From: Sherwoodlollariibacterium sp049275655
Lineage (GTDB): Bacteria > Omnitrophota > Gorgyraeia > Gygaellales > Profunditerraquicolaceae
Length of the DNA: 64,000 nucleotides
NCBI GenBank assembly: GCA_049275655.1
Contig: JBASUY010000003.1
Span: 37,564 to 101,563, forward strand
Direction: 5' to 3'
Under the pieces are notes generated by a model. It was not told where the DNA came from, ran no database searches, and saw only the letters and a list, made by a program, of their open reading frames with translations. This document shows, one piece after another, positions 25,069-32,623 of this stretch. Position 1 is the first letter of the stretch. Each line of letters begins with the position of its first letter. A program made the position numbers and the translations under genes.

Positions 25069-25407
25069 TTGAATCAGAATGAGGTCTCCTGCTTCGACTT
25101 TATCAGGAGAAACTGTGCCTGAGGCAAGCTCTATAACATATGCGCTAAAGATACATACAGGGCTTAAACGAAATGGTTGTAAGCCAGAAATAACCTTTAC
25201 TACCTTATTATTTTTATCAATAAATAGCGCATCTATAGGAAAATGCATAAAAAAAGTATGGATAGAATTACATGGTTTAATTATTAAGGCTTCTTTATCC
25301 TGTAAGGATCTCTTCCCTAAAAGCCCTTTAACTCTCTTAAAAATAGTATCTGCTAAAATAGCATTTTCTGCCAAAAGAATGTTTTTAGTCTCGTTTATTA
25401 TCTTCAT
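25066..25407 (-). CDS. DUF192 family protein
   Basis: 113 residues covering a whole DUF192 domain. Conserved blocks are visible: FKRVKGLLGKRSLQDKEALI, then CNSIHTFFMHFPIDALFID, then VIELASGTV. The IHTFFM..PID and VLELPAG-type motifs define the family. Its biochemical role is not established, and many members are secreted while this one lacks a signal peptide. It sits between REP-like palindromes 2 and 3, and its TAG stop lies in palindrome 2. It has no obvious link to the pilus genes and is probably transcribed with them or from an unseen promoter. Confidence 0.85.
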   Translation of the reverse strand: MKIINETKNILLAENAILADTIFKRVKGLLGKRSLQDKEALIIKPCNSIHTFFMHFPIDALFIDKNNKVVKVISGLQPFRLSPVCIFSAYVIELASGTVSPDKVEAGDLILIQ

Positions 25408-25417
25408 AAAGTAAAAA

Positions 25418-25455
25418 TGGGGACACCCGTAGCTTTAGCAAGTTGGGTGTCCCTA
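25418..25455. repeat. REP-like palindrome 3
   Basis: GGGGACACCC ... GGGTGTCCC in inverted orientation relative to element 1 and almost identical to it. Its right end supplies the TAG stop codon (25455-25453) of the TadZ-TadA fusion gene. Confidence 0.85.
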
Positions 25456-27603
25456 GGGTTTTTGGAAGATGGCTTTGGAGAGGGAGATTCCTCTGATTTT
25501 TATCTCTTCAAAGAATGTCGGAATATAGCCTGTGGCCATATGGCTACCTAAGACTTTATTTTTTTCTCCTATCCCAGTCTGTTTAAATATAAATATATCC
25601 TGAATATCTATATGCAACTCATCTTGCATTCCGCAGACTTCGGCTATCGCCATAACCTTGCGTGAACCATCAGATAGCCTAGCAGTATGTACTATTACAT
25701 CTACGGCTGAAGCGATCATCTCACGTATAGCCCTAACCGGCAACTCAATACCGGACATAAGTATCATTGAGTCAAGCCTCGAAAGAACATCCTGTGTAGA
25801 ATTTGCGTGTATTGTAGTCATTGAGCCGTCATGCCCGGTATTCATCGCCTGAAGCATATCCAAAGACTCTAGCCCCCGGCACTCTCCGACAATAATCCTA
25901 TCCGGACGCATCCTTAAAGTATTCCTAAAAAGGTCCCTTATTGTAATCGCTCCCTTTCCCTCTATATTCGGCGGCCTTGACTCAAGCCTCACCCAATGCT
26001 CTTGGCTTAACTTTAATTCTGCAGCATCTTCAATAGTAATGATCCTTTCATCATTAGGTATGGCTGCAGAGAGTATATTTAAAACTGTTGTCTTCCCAGA
26101 ACCAGTACCGCCTGAGACAATCATATTCTTACGCGCCAATACGCTAGCCCGGATAAAATCTGCCATATCATTGCTTAAAGAACCAAAACCAACCAACTCT
26201 TCTATCTTAAACCTTTCTTTACGGAACTTCCTTATGGTTATATTCGGGCCGGTTAAGGCAAGAGGAGGAATAATAGCATTAACGCGCGAGCCATCAGCAA
26301 GCCGGGCGTCTACCATCGGAACAGACTCATCTATCCTTCTACCTATAGGGGCAATGATACGCTCTATAATTGTTTTAACCTGTTCATTAGAGATAAATTT
26401 CTTACTCGCCAATTCTAACTTCCCGTATTTCTCCACATAAATCTCATCTTTATTGTTAACCATAATATCAGTTATATCTTTATCTGCCAAAAGATCCTCC
26501 AAGGGCCCAAGCCCCAAGGCCTCATCTACAATCTCTTTAACCAACTTCTTGCGCATTTCTACCGAACTTATAAAACTACCCGCCTCTTCAGCTAAAAGGT
26601 TAGTCACCATTACCTCTGCCTTCCCCCTTAACTCCTTAGTTTTATTATGGTCGCTAAAAACCTTAAGGTCTAACCTTCTGATATTTAACTGGTCTATAAG
26701 TCGGGCGTGAATGCGTCTCTTTAAATACACTATCTCATCTACCCTCTCCTCTTCTATCTCTAAGGGAGCCTCGCTTAACCCTTCTTTCTTCCAAAAATCC
26801 TCAGATTCCTCAGAGGATAATTCCTTTATCTTAAGCTGGCCTATCTCTCTATGTTCAACAAAAAGGCTATCCTTTGCTACCAAATCCTCACCTAACTGTT
26901 TTATTGCTATAGAAATCTTTGAACGCGGGCTTTCTGTTACTATCGGAACCCCGCGATTTAATGCTATCCCCACCGCCTTGCCTTCTGAAGGAATCAAAGA
27001 TATTATATCTACCGGAAGGCTCACCTTAACTTCCTGCCAACTTATACCGGAAATAGACTCTGCCCTATTTAATACCCCTTTAATCATACTCAAAGGAAAG
27101 CTTAATGACTGTAAAGTATCTAATATCCATTTAGTTTGGTATATGGATATCACGTCAGGGGTAACTACCAATAAAAAAAGATGCGCCTGATTTAAGGCAG
27201 CAATAAATATATCGCTAAAACTCTTCCCCGCATCTACCACTATATAATCATAATCTTTTTCTAAAAATGAAAATACCTCTTTGATCCGAGACGGTTCTAA
27301 ATAAGAAGACTGTTGTGGCCTTAAGACTGCTGGGAAAAAATCTACGCCTAAAGTAGATTGAATTATAAATTGTGATTTCACAAATGCTTGGGGTTGTTTC
27401 TTAAGGACATTTACGGCATCTGCCATGGACCTTTGCGGGCTAACATTAAGCATACGGGCCATATCTCCAGGGACTTGTACATCCAAATCCACAAGACAGA
27501 CTCTTTTCCTTTGGTCCTGCGCTAACGTAACCGCAAGGTTAGCGGCAATTAAAGTTTTGCCTACACCACCTTTTGTACTGAATAAGACTATATTTTTTGA
27601 CAT
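25453..27603 (-). CDS. TadZ-TadA fusion: ParA/MinD-like ATPase joined to the Tad pilus motor ATPase
   Basis: 716 residues from ATG 27603, two nucleotides after the secretin stop. Residues 1-250 are a MinD/ParA-type ATPase like CpaE/TadZ: deviant Walker A KGGVGKT (11-17), LVDLDVQVPGD and YDYIVVDAGKS. A linker of about 50 residues leads to a complete CpaF/TadA secretion ATPase. Its blocks are GLGPLEDLL near 360, Walker A GGTGSGKTT near 494-502, Walker B LRMRPDRIIVGECRG and the histidine box GHDGSMTTIHAN. TadA hydrolyses ATP to drive pilin extrusion and TadZ localises the machine; they are normally separate genes. The longer frame from 27642 was rejected because it overlaps the secretin gene and has no Shine-Dalgarno. 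The stop lies in a REP-like palindrome. Confidence 0.9.
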   Translation of the reverse strand: MSKNIVLFSTKGGVGKTLIAANLAVTLAQDQRKRVCLVDLDVQVPGDMARMLNVSPQRSMADAVNVLKKQPQAFVKSQFIIQSTLGVDFFPAVLRPQQSSYLEPSRIKEVFSFLEKDYDYIVVDAGKSFSDIFIAALNQAHLFLLVVTPDVISIYQTKWILDTLQSLSFPLSMIKGVLNRAESISGISWQEVKVSLPVDIISLIPSEGKAVGIALNRGVPIVTESPRSKISIAIKQLGEDLVAKDSLFVEHREIGQLKIKELSSEESEDFWKKEGLSEAPLEIEEERVDEIVYLKRRIHARLIDQLNIRRLDLKVFSDHNKTKELRGKAEVMVTNLLAEEAGSFISSVEMRKKLVKEIVDEALGLGPLEDLLADKDITDIMVNNKDEIYVEKYGKLELASKKFISNEQVKTIIERIIAPIGRRIDESVPMVDARLADGSRVNAIIPPLALTGPNITIRKFRKERFKIEELVGFGSLSNDMADFIRASVLARKNMIVSGGTGSGKTTVLNILSAAIPNDERIITIEDAAELKLSQEHWVRLESRPPNIEGKGAITIRDLFRNTLRMRPDRIIVGECRGLESLDMLQAMNTGHDGSMTTIHANSTQDVLSRLDSMILMSGIELPVRAIREMIASAVDVIVHTARLSDGSRKVMAIAEVCGMQDELHIDIQDIFIFKQTGIGEKNKVLGSHMATGYIPTFFEEIKIRGISLSKAIFQKP

Positions 27604-27605
27604 TA

Positions 27606-29237
27606 TTAATCTAATTGATAGGCTATGGGAATATTCACCCAAAGCTCCCTCTCTGTTATCGCAGGAGGAAAAGGAGGATAAGGGCTAGCTCTTTTTGCGG
27701 CCCTTAACGCATTATCATCAAGAACTTTATACCCTGAAGAACTTTGTATCTTTGACTCTAATAAATCTCCTTTGTAAGAAAGTTTAAGGCTCAAGGTAGT
27801 TATCCCTTGAAAACCTGAACCTTTTGCCGCAGGAGGGTAAATTAACCCTTCTAGTATCCTTACTTGTATTAATTGAGAATAGCGATATACCGGATCTTTT
27901 ACCCCTTCTCTTTCAATTTGGGGCTTTGATGCAACTGTTTTTTTATCCCTCTTGGCTGCTCCTTCTTGATTTACTATTCTTGGGGTAAGGGTAATAAAAA
28001 GCTCTACATCTTCCCGGCTTGACGCTGGAGAAGAAGGCGAACCATCAGAGGTAGCAAGAGCGCCTCCTTTAGCAGTAACCTTATGCCTAAAAAACATACC
28101 TAAAATTGGAATGTCTCCAAGCCAAGGAAACTTTTGCATCTCTTCAATTGTCTTTTGTTTAATCAATCCGCCAATAGCCATAACCTGTCCATCCTCAAGG
28201 ATAATTTCAGTATCAGCAGAACGCTTAAAAAAAGTATAAGCCAAAGCATAATCTGTTTTTACCTGAGCTCCTAACTCGCTAACCTCTACATTTAATTTAA
28301 GGTTTATATTCCCCTGATCATTTACTGCGGGATTAATATTTAAGACAATACCATAATCTTTATACTCTACACTTCCTCCGGTAGTAGCACCTGTGGTGCC
28401 TGCCCCAGAAGTTCCGGGAGTAACTGACCCGCTTAAAATAGGAACCTCTCCACCAACTACAAGCTTCGCACTCTTCCCGCTTAAACAGGCAAGCCGCGGA
28501 CGGGAAAGAAGTCGCGCATTACCTTCTTTTACCAGGGCATCAAAAGTCAAATCATAAGTGGTCCTAGTAACACTTCCTAATTTAAACAATTTAGCCCAAC
28601 TCGTTGCCCCTTCTGCAGATATACCAGGTACGGATTCAGCTACTTCAGAAAGGCTAATAGTTTCAGGCCATTCAAAACCTAACCTCTTCTCTGCTCCTCT
28701 ATTAATCTCAAAAATCTGAACATCTATCTCTATAACAGCTTCTTCGTCTCTAACCGATATTAAATCTACGATTTTGTCCTTTAATGTTCCTAAAGCAGAT
28801 ATAACCTTATTTTTTTCTGCCTCATTCTTAGCCTTACCTAAAAGAAAAACCTTCCCCTCCTCATCCTGAGCCTGAGAAAAAACCCCCTGAGCGCCTAACT
28901 GTCCTAAGATATTATCAACACGCGCCTTAATCTTGCTCATATCCTCAGTAAAGACTTTAACATTATAAGACTGCTCGCCATAATTATCCCATACCACTAG
29001 CGTAGTTGAACCTGCGGATTTAGGGGTTAAGGTAAGATCGACTTTGCTAACTGCGGTTATATCCGCTACACCGGGATTCCCTATTGCCACGCGCGTAGGA
29101 TTTCTTACTGATATAACCTTAACCTCACCCATATAAAGCCTAAGCTCTTCATTACCATTAATTAAAGCATGCCCTTTTAAAGAAAAGGCAAAAGAAAAAC
29201 ACAATATTAAAAAAAGAGCCAAAGATATTTTTTTCAT
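27606..29237 (-). CDS. cpaC: Tad secretin (CpaC/RcpA-like) with C-terminal TonB domain
   Basis: 543 residues. A signal peptide (residues 1-25) is followed by the pilus secretin N-terminal domain (about 30-105) and a BON-like segment (110-170). The secretin pore domain (about 170-430) has EAVIEIDVQIFEINRGAEK, then LSRPRLACLSGKSAKLVVGG and VMAIGGLIKQKTIEEMQKFP. The last about 95 residues match a TonB C-terminal domain: ILEGLIYPPAAKG, FQGITTLSLKLSYKG, SSGYKVLDDNALRAAKRA and YPPFPP. Ordinary CpaC proteins end after the pore. I placed the start at ATG 29237, 5 nt after GAGGAG; an ATG at 29249 overlaps the cpaB stop and is possible. It forms the outer-membrane channel for the pilus. Confidence 0.9.
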   Translation of the reverse strand: MKKISLALFLILCFSFAFSLKGHALINGNEELRLYMGEVKVISVRNPTRVAIGNPGVADITAVSKVDLTLTPKSAGSTTLVVWDNYGEQSYNVKVFTEDMSKIKARVDNILGQLGAQGVFSQAQDEEGKVFLLGKAKNEAEKNKVISALGTLKDKIVDLISVRDEEAVIEIDVQIFEINRGAEKRLGFEWPETISLSEVAESVPGISAEGATSWAKLFKLGSVTRTTYDLTFDALVKEGNARLLSRPRLACLSGKSAKLVVGGEVPILSGSVTPGTSGAGTTGATTGGSVEYKDYGIVLNINPAVNDQGNINLKLNVEVSELGAQVKTDYALAYTFFKRSADTEIILEDGQVMAIGGLIKQKTIEEMQKFPWLGDIPILGMFFRHKVTAKGGALATSDGSPSSPASSREDVELFITLTPRIVNQEGAAKRDKKTVASKPQIEREGVKDPVYRYSQLIQVRILEGLIYPPAAKGSGFQGITTLSLKLSYKGDLLESKIQSSSGYKVLDDNALRAAKRASPYPPFPPAITERELWVNIPIAYQLD

Positions 29238-29245
29238 TTTTCTCC

Positions 29246-30157
29246 TCATTTAGATAAAGGCATCTTCTCCTTCTGCATTCCCCTATATACCTCTATATAA
29301 TTTCCTTCATCAGCCATAGCAACCTGGGCATTAAGTGCTGCATCCGGATGCGGCTGGGGCATTATATAACTAAAAAGGGCTTCCCAACTTGCCGGCTGAA
29401 TCGGTCCAACCTGAGCATCAGCTGGAGAACGCAATGTAAGGCGTAATTTTCCCTGCTCCTGGACAAAAGCAACTAAATTTGCTTCTTGAGGCCCAAGGGC
29501 TAAAGTTATAAGCCCAGAAATACCTGTTTCTTTGGTGGCGTACCTGCTATCTCCTTGCACAGGGAGGCCTCCGGTATCTTGGCCTACAGCTAAAACTAAA
29601 ATATTCTGAAATAACGGCAATACAGCTAATTGATTCATCTGTTCACCTTGAGGGCCTTGCACAGGGACAGGTACCATGGCAATAACATCTACGTAATCCC
29701 CGGGCTTAATCATACCTGCCAAAGAAGAGATATTATCTACGGGTATAGTAATCGCTCTTTTCCCCATCGGCGTAAGCCCTGCTAAATTGCCTCCGCCTTT
29801 ACTATGTATATTGCTAAGCTTAGTAAGTGTAATTTGCTCTCCTTTAGAAATATCTGCGACCGTAACCATATCTGCAATCCTATCTAAAGAAGTAGCTACG
29901 TTTGGCTGAAGATATTTATTAGGAATAATTGCTGTCTCAAGTTTCGAGGAATCAATCATTGCACCCTTAGGAATATTCTGTTTTGCCACTAAAACAGCTG
30001 TCTGATTAGCCTGTATATTGGACAACGCTTTTTTTGCCTGCTCTTGAGCTTCTTGGCGCTGTTGGGTAATATAACTATTAACCATAACAATAGCAATTAA
30101 AGCTAACGCCACTCCGATAATTAAAACTATATGCTGTTTCTCTAACTTTATCGGCAT
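29246..30157 (-). CDS. cpaB: CpaB/RcpC-like Flp pilus assembly protein
   Basis: 303 residues. A transmembrane segment at residues 10-27 (LIIGVALALIAIVMVN) is followed by a polar linker and a SAF-type domain (about 50-120, VLVAKQNIPKGAMIDSSKLE). The RcpC/CpaB region follows, with KRAITIPVDNISSLAGMIKP and GDYVDVIAMV. RcpC/CpaB is a periplasmic protein that helps gate the secretin and affects pilin modification. The ATG at 30157 overlaps the last base of the upstream lipoprotein gene's stop region, and its stop overlaps the secretin gene, so the three are translationally coupled. Confidence 0.9.
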   Translation of the reverse strand: MPIKLEKQHIVLIIGVALALIAIVMVNSYITQQRQEAQEQAKKALSNIQANQTAVLVAKQNIPKGAMIDSSKLETAIIPNKYLQPNVATSLDRIADMVTVADISKGEQITLTKLSNIHSKGGGNLAGLTPMGKRAITIPVDNISSLAGMIKPGDYVDVIAMVPVPVQGPQGEQMNQLAVLPLFQNILVLAVGQDTGGLPVQGDSRYATKETGISGLITLALGPQEANLVAFVQEQGKLRLTLRSPADAQVGPIQPASWEALFSYIMPQPHPDAALNAQVAMADEGNYIEVYRGMQKEKMPLSK

Positions 30158-31080
30158 TATTTTATCTCCCCTTCATAAACTTCAATTTTAGCATTGCGGG
30201 AAAGCTTACCTATTAAATCCTCTATCTGCTGCTGCTGTTTTAAGAAAGTAAGCCCTCTTTTTATATCTTCCCAAAGATCAGAAAGCGTCTTTTGCTTACC
30301 GCCCTTTTTAGCCTCAAGCTTAATTATATAATAACCATCTGGGCCTTTAAATATATTACTACTCCTTCCAATGTCTAGGGTATCAGAAAAAGCTATCTCA
30401 TCAAACTGAGCAAATTTATTCCCCTTAGAGATAAACCCTAAATCACCGCCCTGCCTACTTGTAGAAGCCTTTGACTTTTCTTTTGCTATCGTTGCAAAGT
30501 CTGCTCCCTGTAAAAGCTGGATTAAAATCTCTTTAGCATCCTGCTCCCTATCAACTACTATTTCGCGTATCTGCCGCTCCTCAGGCTCTTTAAGCTGGTC
30601 TTTAAAGTTATTATAGTAGTCTTCTATCTCCTTAGAAGTTACGTCTATCTTTTCTGTCTCCTTCTTGATAAGCTCTAAAACTAAAAGCTGCATTTTAGTT
30701 TTATCTAATGCCTCTAATACTTCGGGGCTTCTATCTAACCCTTTATCCATTGCATCCTGATATAACAATGTTCTCCTGACCATTTCATTTTTAAGGTAAT
30801 TTAATCTCTGCTCACGGGTAGTGATTTTAAGCTCCGGCCTATCAACAGGAACTGAAAGATTAAAGGCATTTATCTCCTCTTCCATATCCTCCGTAGTAAT
30901 AGGTATATTATTTACCTTTGCGATAACCTTACCCTTTACTATATAAGGCTTATTTACCTTATCGGTAGAAGTAGTTTTATTATTCAAGGACTTAGGGGCA
31001 AGGGCTTTTACTTTATCACAGCCTAAAAAACCTAAAAATAAAAAACAGAAGAATGCAACAAATATTATCTTTCCTTTCAC
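30157..31080 (-). CDS. Parvulin-type peptidyl-prolyl isomerase lipoprotein
   Basis: 307 residues from GTG 31080, which follows AAGGAGG by 5 nt. The first 21 residues look like a lipoprotein signal with FLGFLGC (Cys21). A SurA/PrsA-like N-terminal helical region (about 50-160) contains IAKVNNIPITTEDMEEEINA. The parvulin rotamase domain is at about 180-285 (RQIREIVVDREQ, GADFATIAKEKS, GGDLGFISKG and GPDGYYIIKLE). It would act as an envelope chaperone, plausibly for the secretin or pilins encoded next to it. An ATG at 31134 gives a longer frame but has no Shine-Dalgarno and would bury the signal peptide. Confidence 0.85.
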   Translation of the reverse strand: MKGKIIFVAFFCFLFLGFLGCDKVKALAPKSLNNKTTSTDKVNKPYIVKGKVIAKVNNIPITTEDMEEEINAFNLSVPVDRPELKITTREQRLNYLKNEMVRRTLLYQDAMDKGLDRSPEVLEALDKTKMQLLVLELIKKETEKIDVTSKEIEDYYNNFKDQLKEPEERQIREIVVDREQDAKEILIQLLQGADFATIAKEKSKASTSRQGGDLGFISKGNKFAQFDEIAFSDTLDIGRSSNIFKGPDGYYIIKLEAKKGGKQKTLSDLWEDIKRGLTFLKQQQQIEDLIGKLSRNAKIEVYEGEIK

Positions 31081-31281
31081 GCTATCCTCCTTTTTAAAAT
31101 TATTCTTTTTATAAAAAGAATTAGGGCCTGCCAAGCACTTTTATTGCTACATTAGGCCCTCTTAAAATACTTAAATACCCTACATCCCCTTTCCCTCTCA
31201 TTAATTAAGATAAGGATAATAATGCTTCTATTTTCTTTTTTAACATAAGCGCTGATAAAATGCAAGAGAAATATTCTATTT

Positions 31282-31356
31282 TACCCCCAACCGGATTTGA
31301 ACCGGTGTTTACAGGCTGAGAACCTGACGTCCTAGACCAGGCTAGACGATGGGGGC
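31282..31356 (-). tRNA. tRNA-Glu (anticodon CTC)
   Basis: A 75-nt cloverleaf can be drawn. Acceptor GCCCCCA (31356-31350) pairs with TGGGGGT (31289-31283), with discriminator A at 31282. The T arm is CCGGTTCAAATCCGG. The anticodon loop TTCTCAG lies between CAGG and CCTG, giving anticodon CTC. The D-arm start CGTCTAG is typical of tRNA-Glu. CCA is not encoded. Confidence 0.9.
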
Positions 31357-31382
31357 AATAATTTATAAGTTTTTGTCAAATA

Positions 31383-31410
31383 ATAATACCATATTTTATA
31401 TTTTGGTCAA
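31383..31410 (-). promoter_or_regulatory. Promoter of tRNA-Glu
   Basis: On the minus strand TTGACC (31410-31405) and TATTAT (31388-31383) are spaced by 16 nt. The start point near 31376 is about 20 nt before the tRNA. Its -35 box is one half of the palindrome at 31405-31424. Confidence 0.6.
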
Positions 31411-31424
31411 TAATTTTATTGACC
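31405..31424. promoter_or_regulatory. Palindrome carrying both -35 boxes of a divergent promoter pair
   Basis: GGTCAATAA and TTATTGACC are perfect inverted copies with a 2-nt centre. Each arm supplies a TTGACC -35 box, one pointing to tRNA-Glu and the other to the FIST gene. A protein bound here could control both promoters. Confidence 0.6.
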
Positions 31425-31447
31425 GGTATATAAAAAAATGTTATATA
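31419..31447 (+). promoter_or_regulatory. Promoter of the FIST-kinase-regulator operon
   Basis: TTGACC (31419-31424) and TATATA (31442-31447) are spaced by 17 nt. The start point would fall near 31454, about 2 nt before the ATG at 31456, predicting a leaderless or almost leaderless message. Confidence 0.6.
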
Positions 31448-31455
31448 ATTAATCT

Positions 31456-32619
31456 ATGCAGGTAGGCGTAGGATTTAGCGTAAAAGAAGATTATTTACAA
31501 ACAACCCAAGAGGCCGTTAATAGCGCCTACTCCTCTTTAGGTAAACAAACAGCTGACTTAGCGATTCTTTTTACCACAAAAGAATTTAACCATCCCTTAG
31601 CCCTTAAAAGCATCTTAAAAACATTAGGAGAAATACCCTTGCTTGGGGCAAGCTCTACAGAGATAATATGCGCAAAAGGCCCTATAAACAAAGGCATAGT
31701 TCTTCTGCTTTTTAGTTTCCCAGAGAAAACATATTTTAATACATCTTGTGTGGAAGAAGTAAACAAAAATAATGCCCTCTCTATGGGAAGGAATCTTGGA
31801 GAAAAGCTATTATATGGATGCAAGGGCAACCGGAGAAACTTAAACTTAATCTTCTCAAGCTGTTTAGGCCCTGAGGGACAAAATATATTTCTTGGCTTAC
31901 AAGAAAGGGTGGGCAAAAGTTTTCCTATAATAAGCGCATCTTTGCAAGATGGTATTTATTTTAACAACGCTTCCTTAAACCATTCTGTGTCTGGAGTTCT
32001 TTTTGGAGGAAAACTCTTATTTGGATTAGGGGTAAAACACGGTTGGAGGCCGCTTGGAAAACCTCGGAAAGTAACCTTATCTTCTAATAATGCTATTATA
32101 GAGATAGACGGCAAACCTGCGGCATCTTTATATAAAGATTATTTAGACAAAGATAATGCCGGAATAAAAAAAGAATTAAAGCGCATATCTAAATACTATC
32201 CTATAGGTATAGATATCACAGGAAAAAAAGAATACCTCTTGCGCAGCTTATCAGATATAGAAACAAATAATACCCTTATCTTTAACGGTAATATCCCTAA
32301 AGGAAGTGAAATACAGTTAATGATATCTTCGAAAGAATCTTGCTTGCAAAGCACAAGAGAAGCAGCTGAATTAGCCAAAGATGCCCTTAAGGGGCAAAAA
32401 ATAAAACTTCTCCTTATACTAAATTCATCAGCAAGATTATCACTGTTAGGAATTAAGGCAGCTGAAGAGATTGAAATTATAAAAGAAGTATGCGGAAAAG
32501 ATACCCCAATAGCAGGCATATACACAAACGCAGAATACGCTCCCTTAAATAATGCCGGGCTTTTAGGAGTTTCGTATTTCTATAATAACTCAATAGTCAT
32601 ACTAACCATGACAGGATAA
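31456..32619 (+). CDS. FIST-domain sensor protein
   Basis: 387 residues covering FIST_N (about 1-200) and FIST_C (about 220-370). FIST_N shows VGVGFSVKEDYLQTTQEAV, AILFTTKEFNHPL, IPLLGASSTEIIC and GLGVKHGWRPLGKP. FIST_C shows DITGKKEYLLRSL and LLILNSSARLSLLG. FIST domains are proposed small-molecule sensors found beside signalling proteins. No membrane segment is seen, so it is probably cytoplasmic. There is almost no leader between the predicted transcription start and the ATG, and no Shine-Dalgarno. It is the first gene of a three-gene plus-strand operon, with 4 nt before the kinase. Confidence 0.85.
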   Translation: MQVGVGFSVKEDYLQTTQEAVNSAYSSLGKQTADLAILFTTKEFNHPLALKSILKTLGEIPLLGASSTEIICAKGPINKGIVLLLFSFPEKTYFNTSCVEEVNKNNALSMGRNLGEKLLYGCKGNRRNLNLIFSSCLGPEGQNIFLGLQERVGKSFPIISASLQDGIYFNNASLNHSVSGVLFGGKLLFGLGVKHGWRPLGKPRKVTLSSNNAIIEIDGKPAASLYKDYLDKDNAGIKKELKRISKYYPIGIDITGKKEYLLRSLSDIETNNTLIFNGNIPKGSEIQLMISSKESCLQSTREAAELAKDALKGQKIKLLLILNSSARLSLLGIKAAEEIEIIKEVCGKDTPIAGIYTNAEYAPLNNAGLLGVSYFYNNSIVILTMTG

Positions 32620-32623
32620 ACAG

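Noticed and set aside
27604..27642. Longer start of the TadZ-TadA fusion at 27642
   Set aside because: It would overlap the secretin gene's end and has no Shine-Dalgarno; ATG 27603 starts the conserved MSKNIVLFSTKGG.
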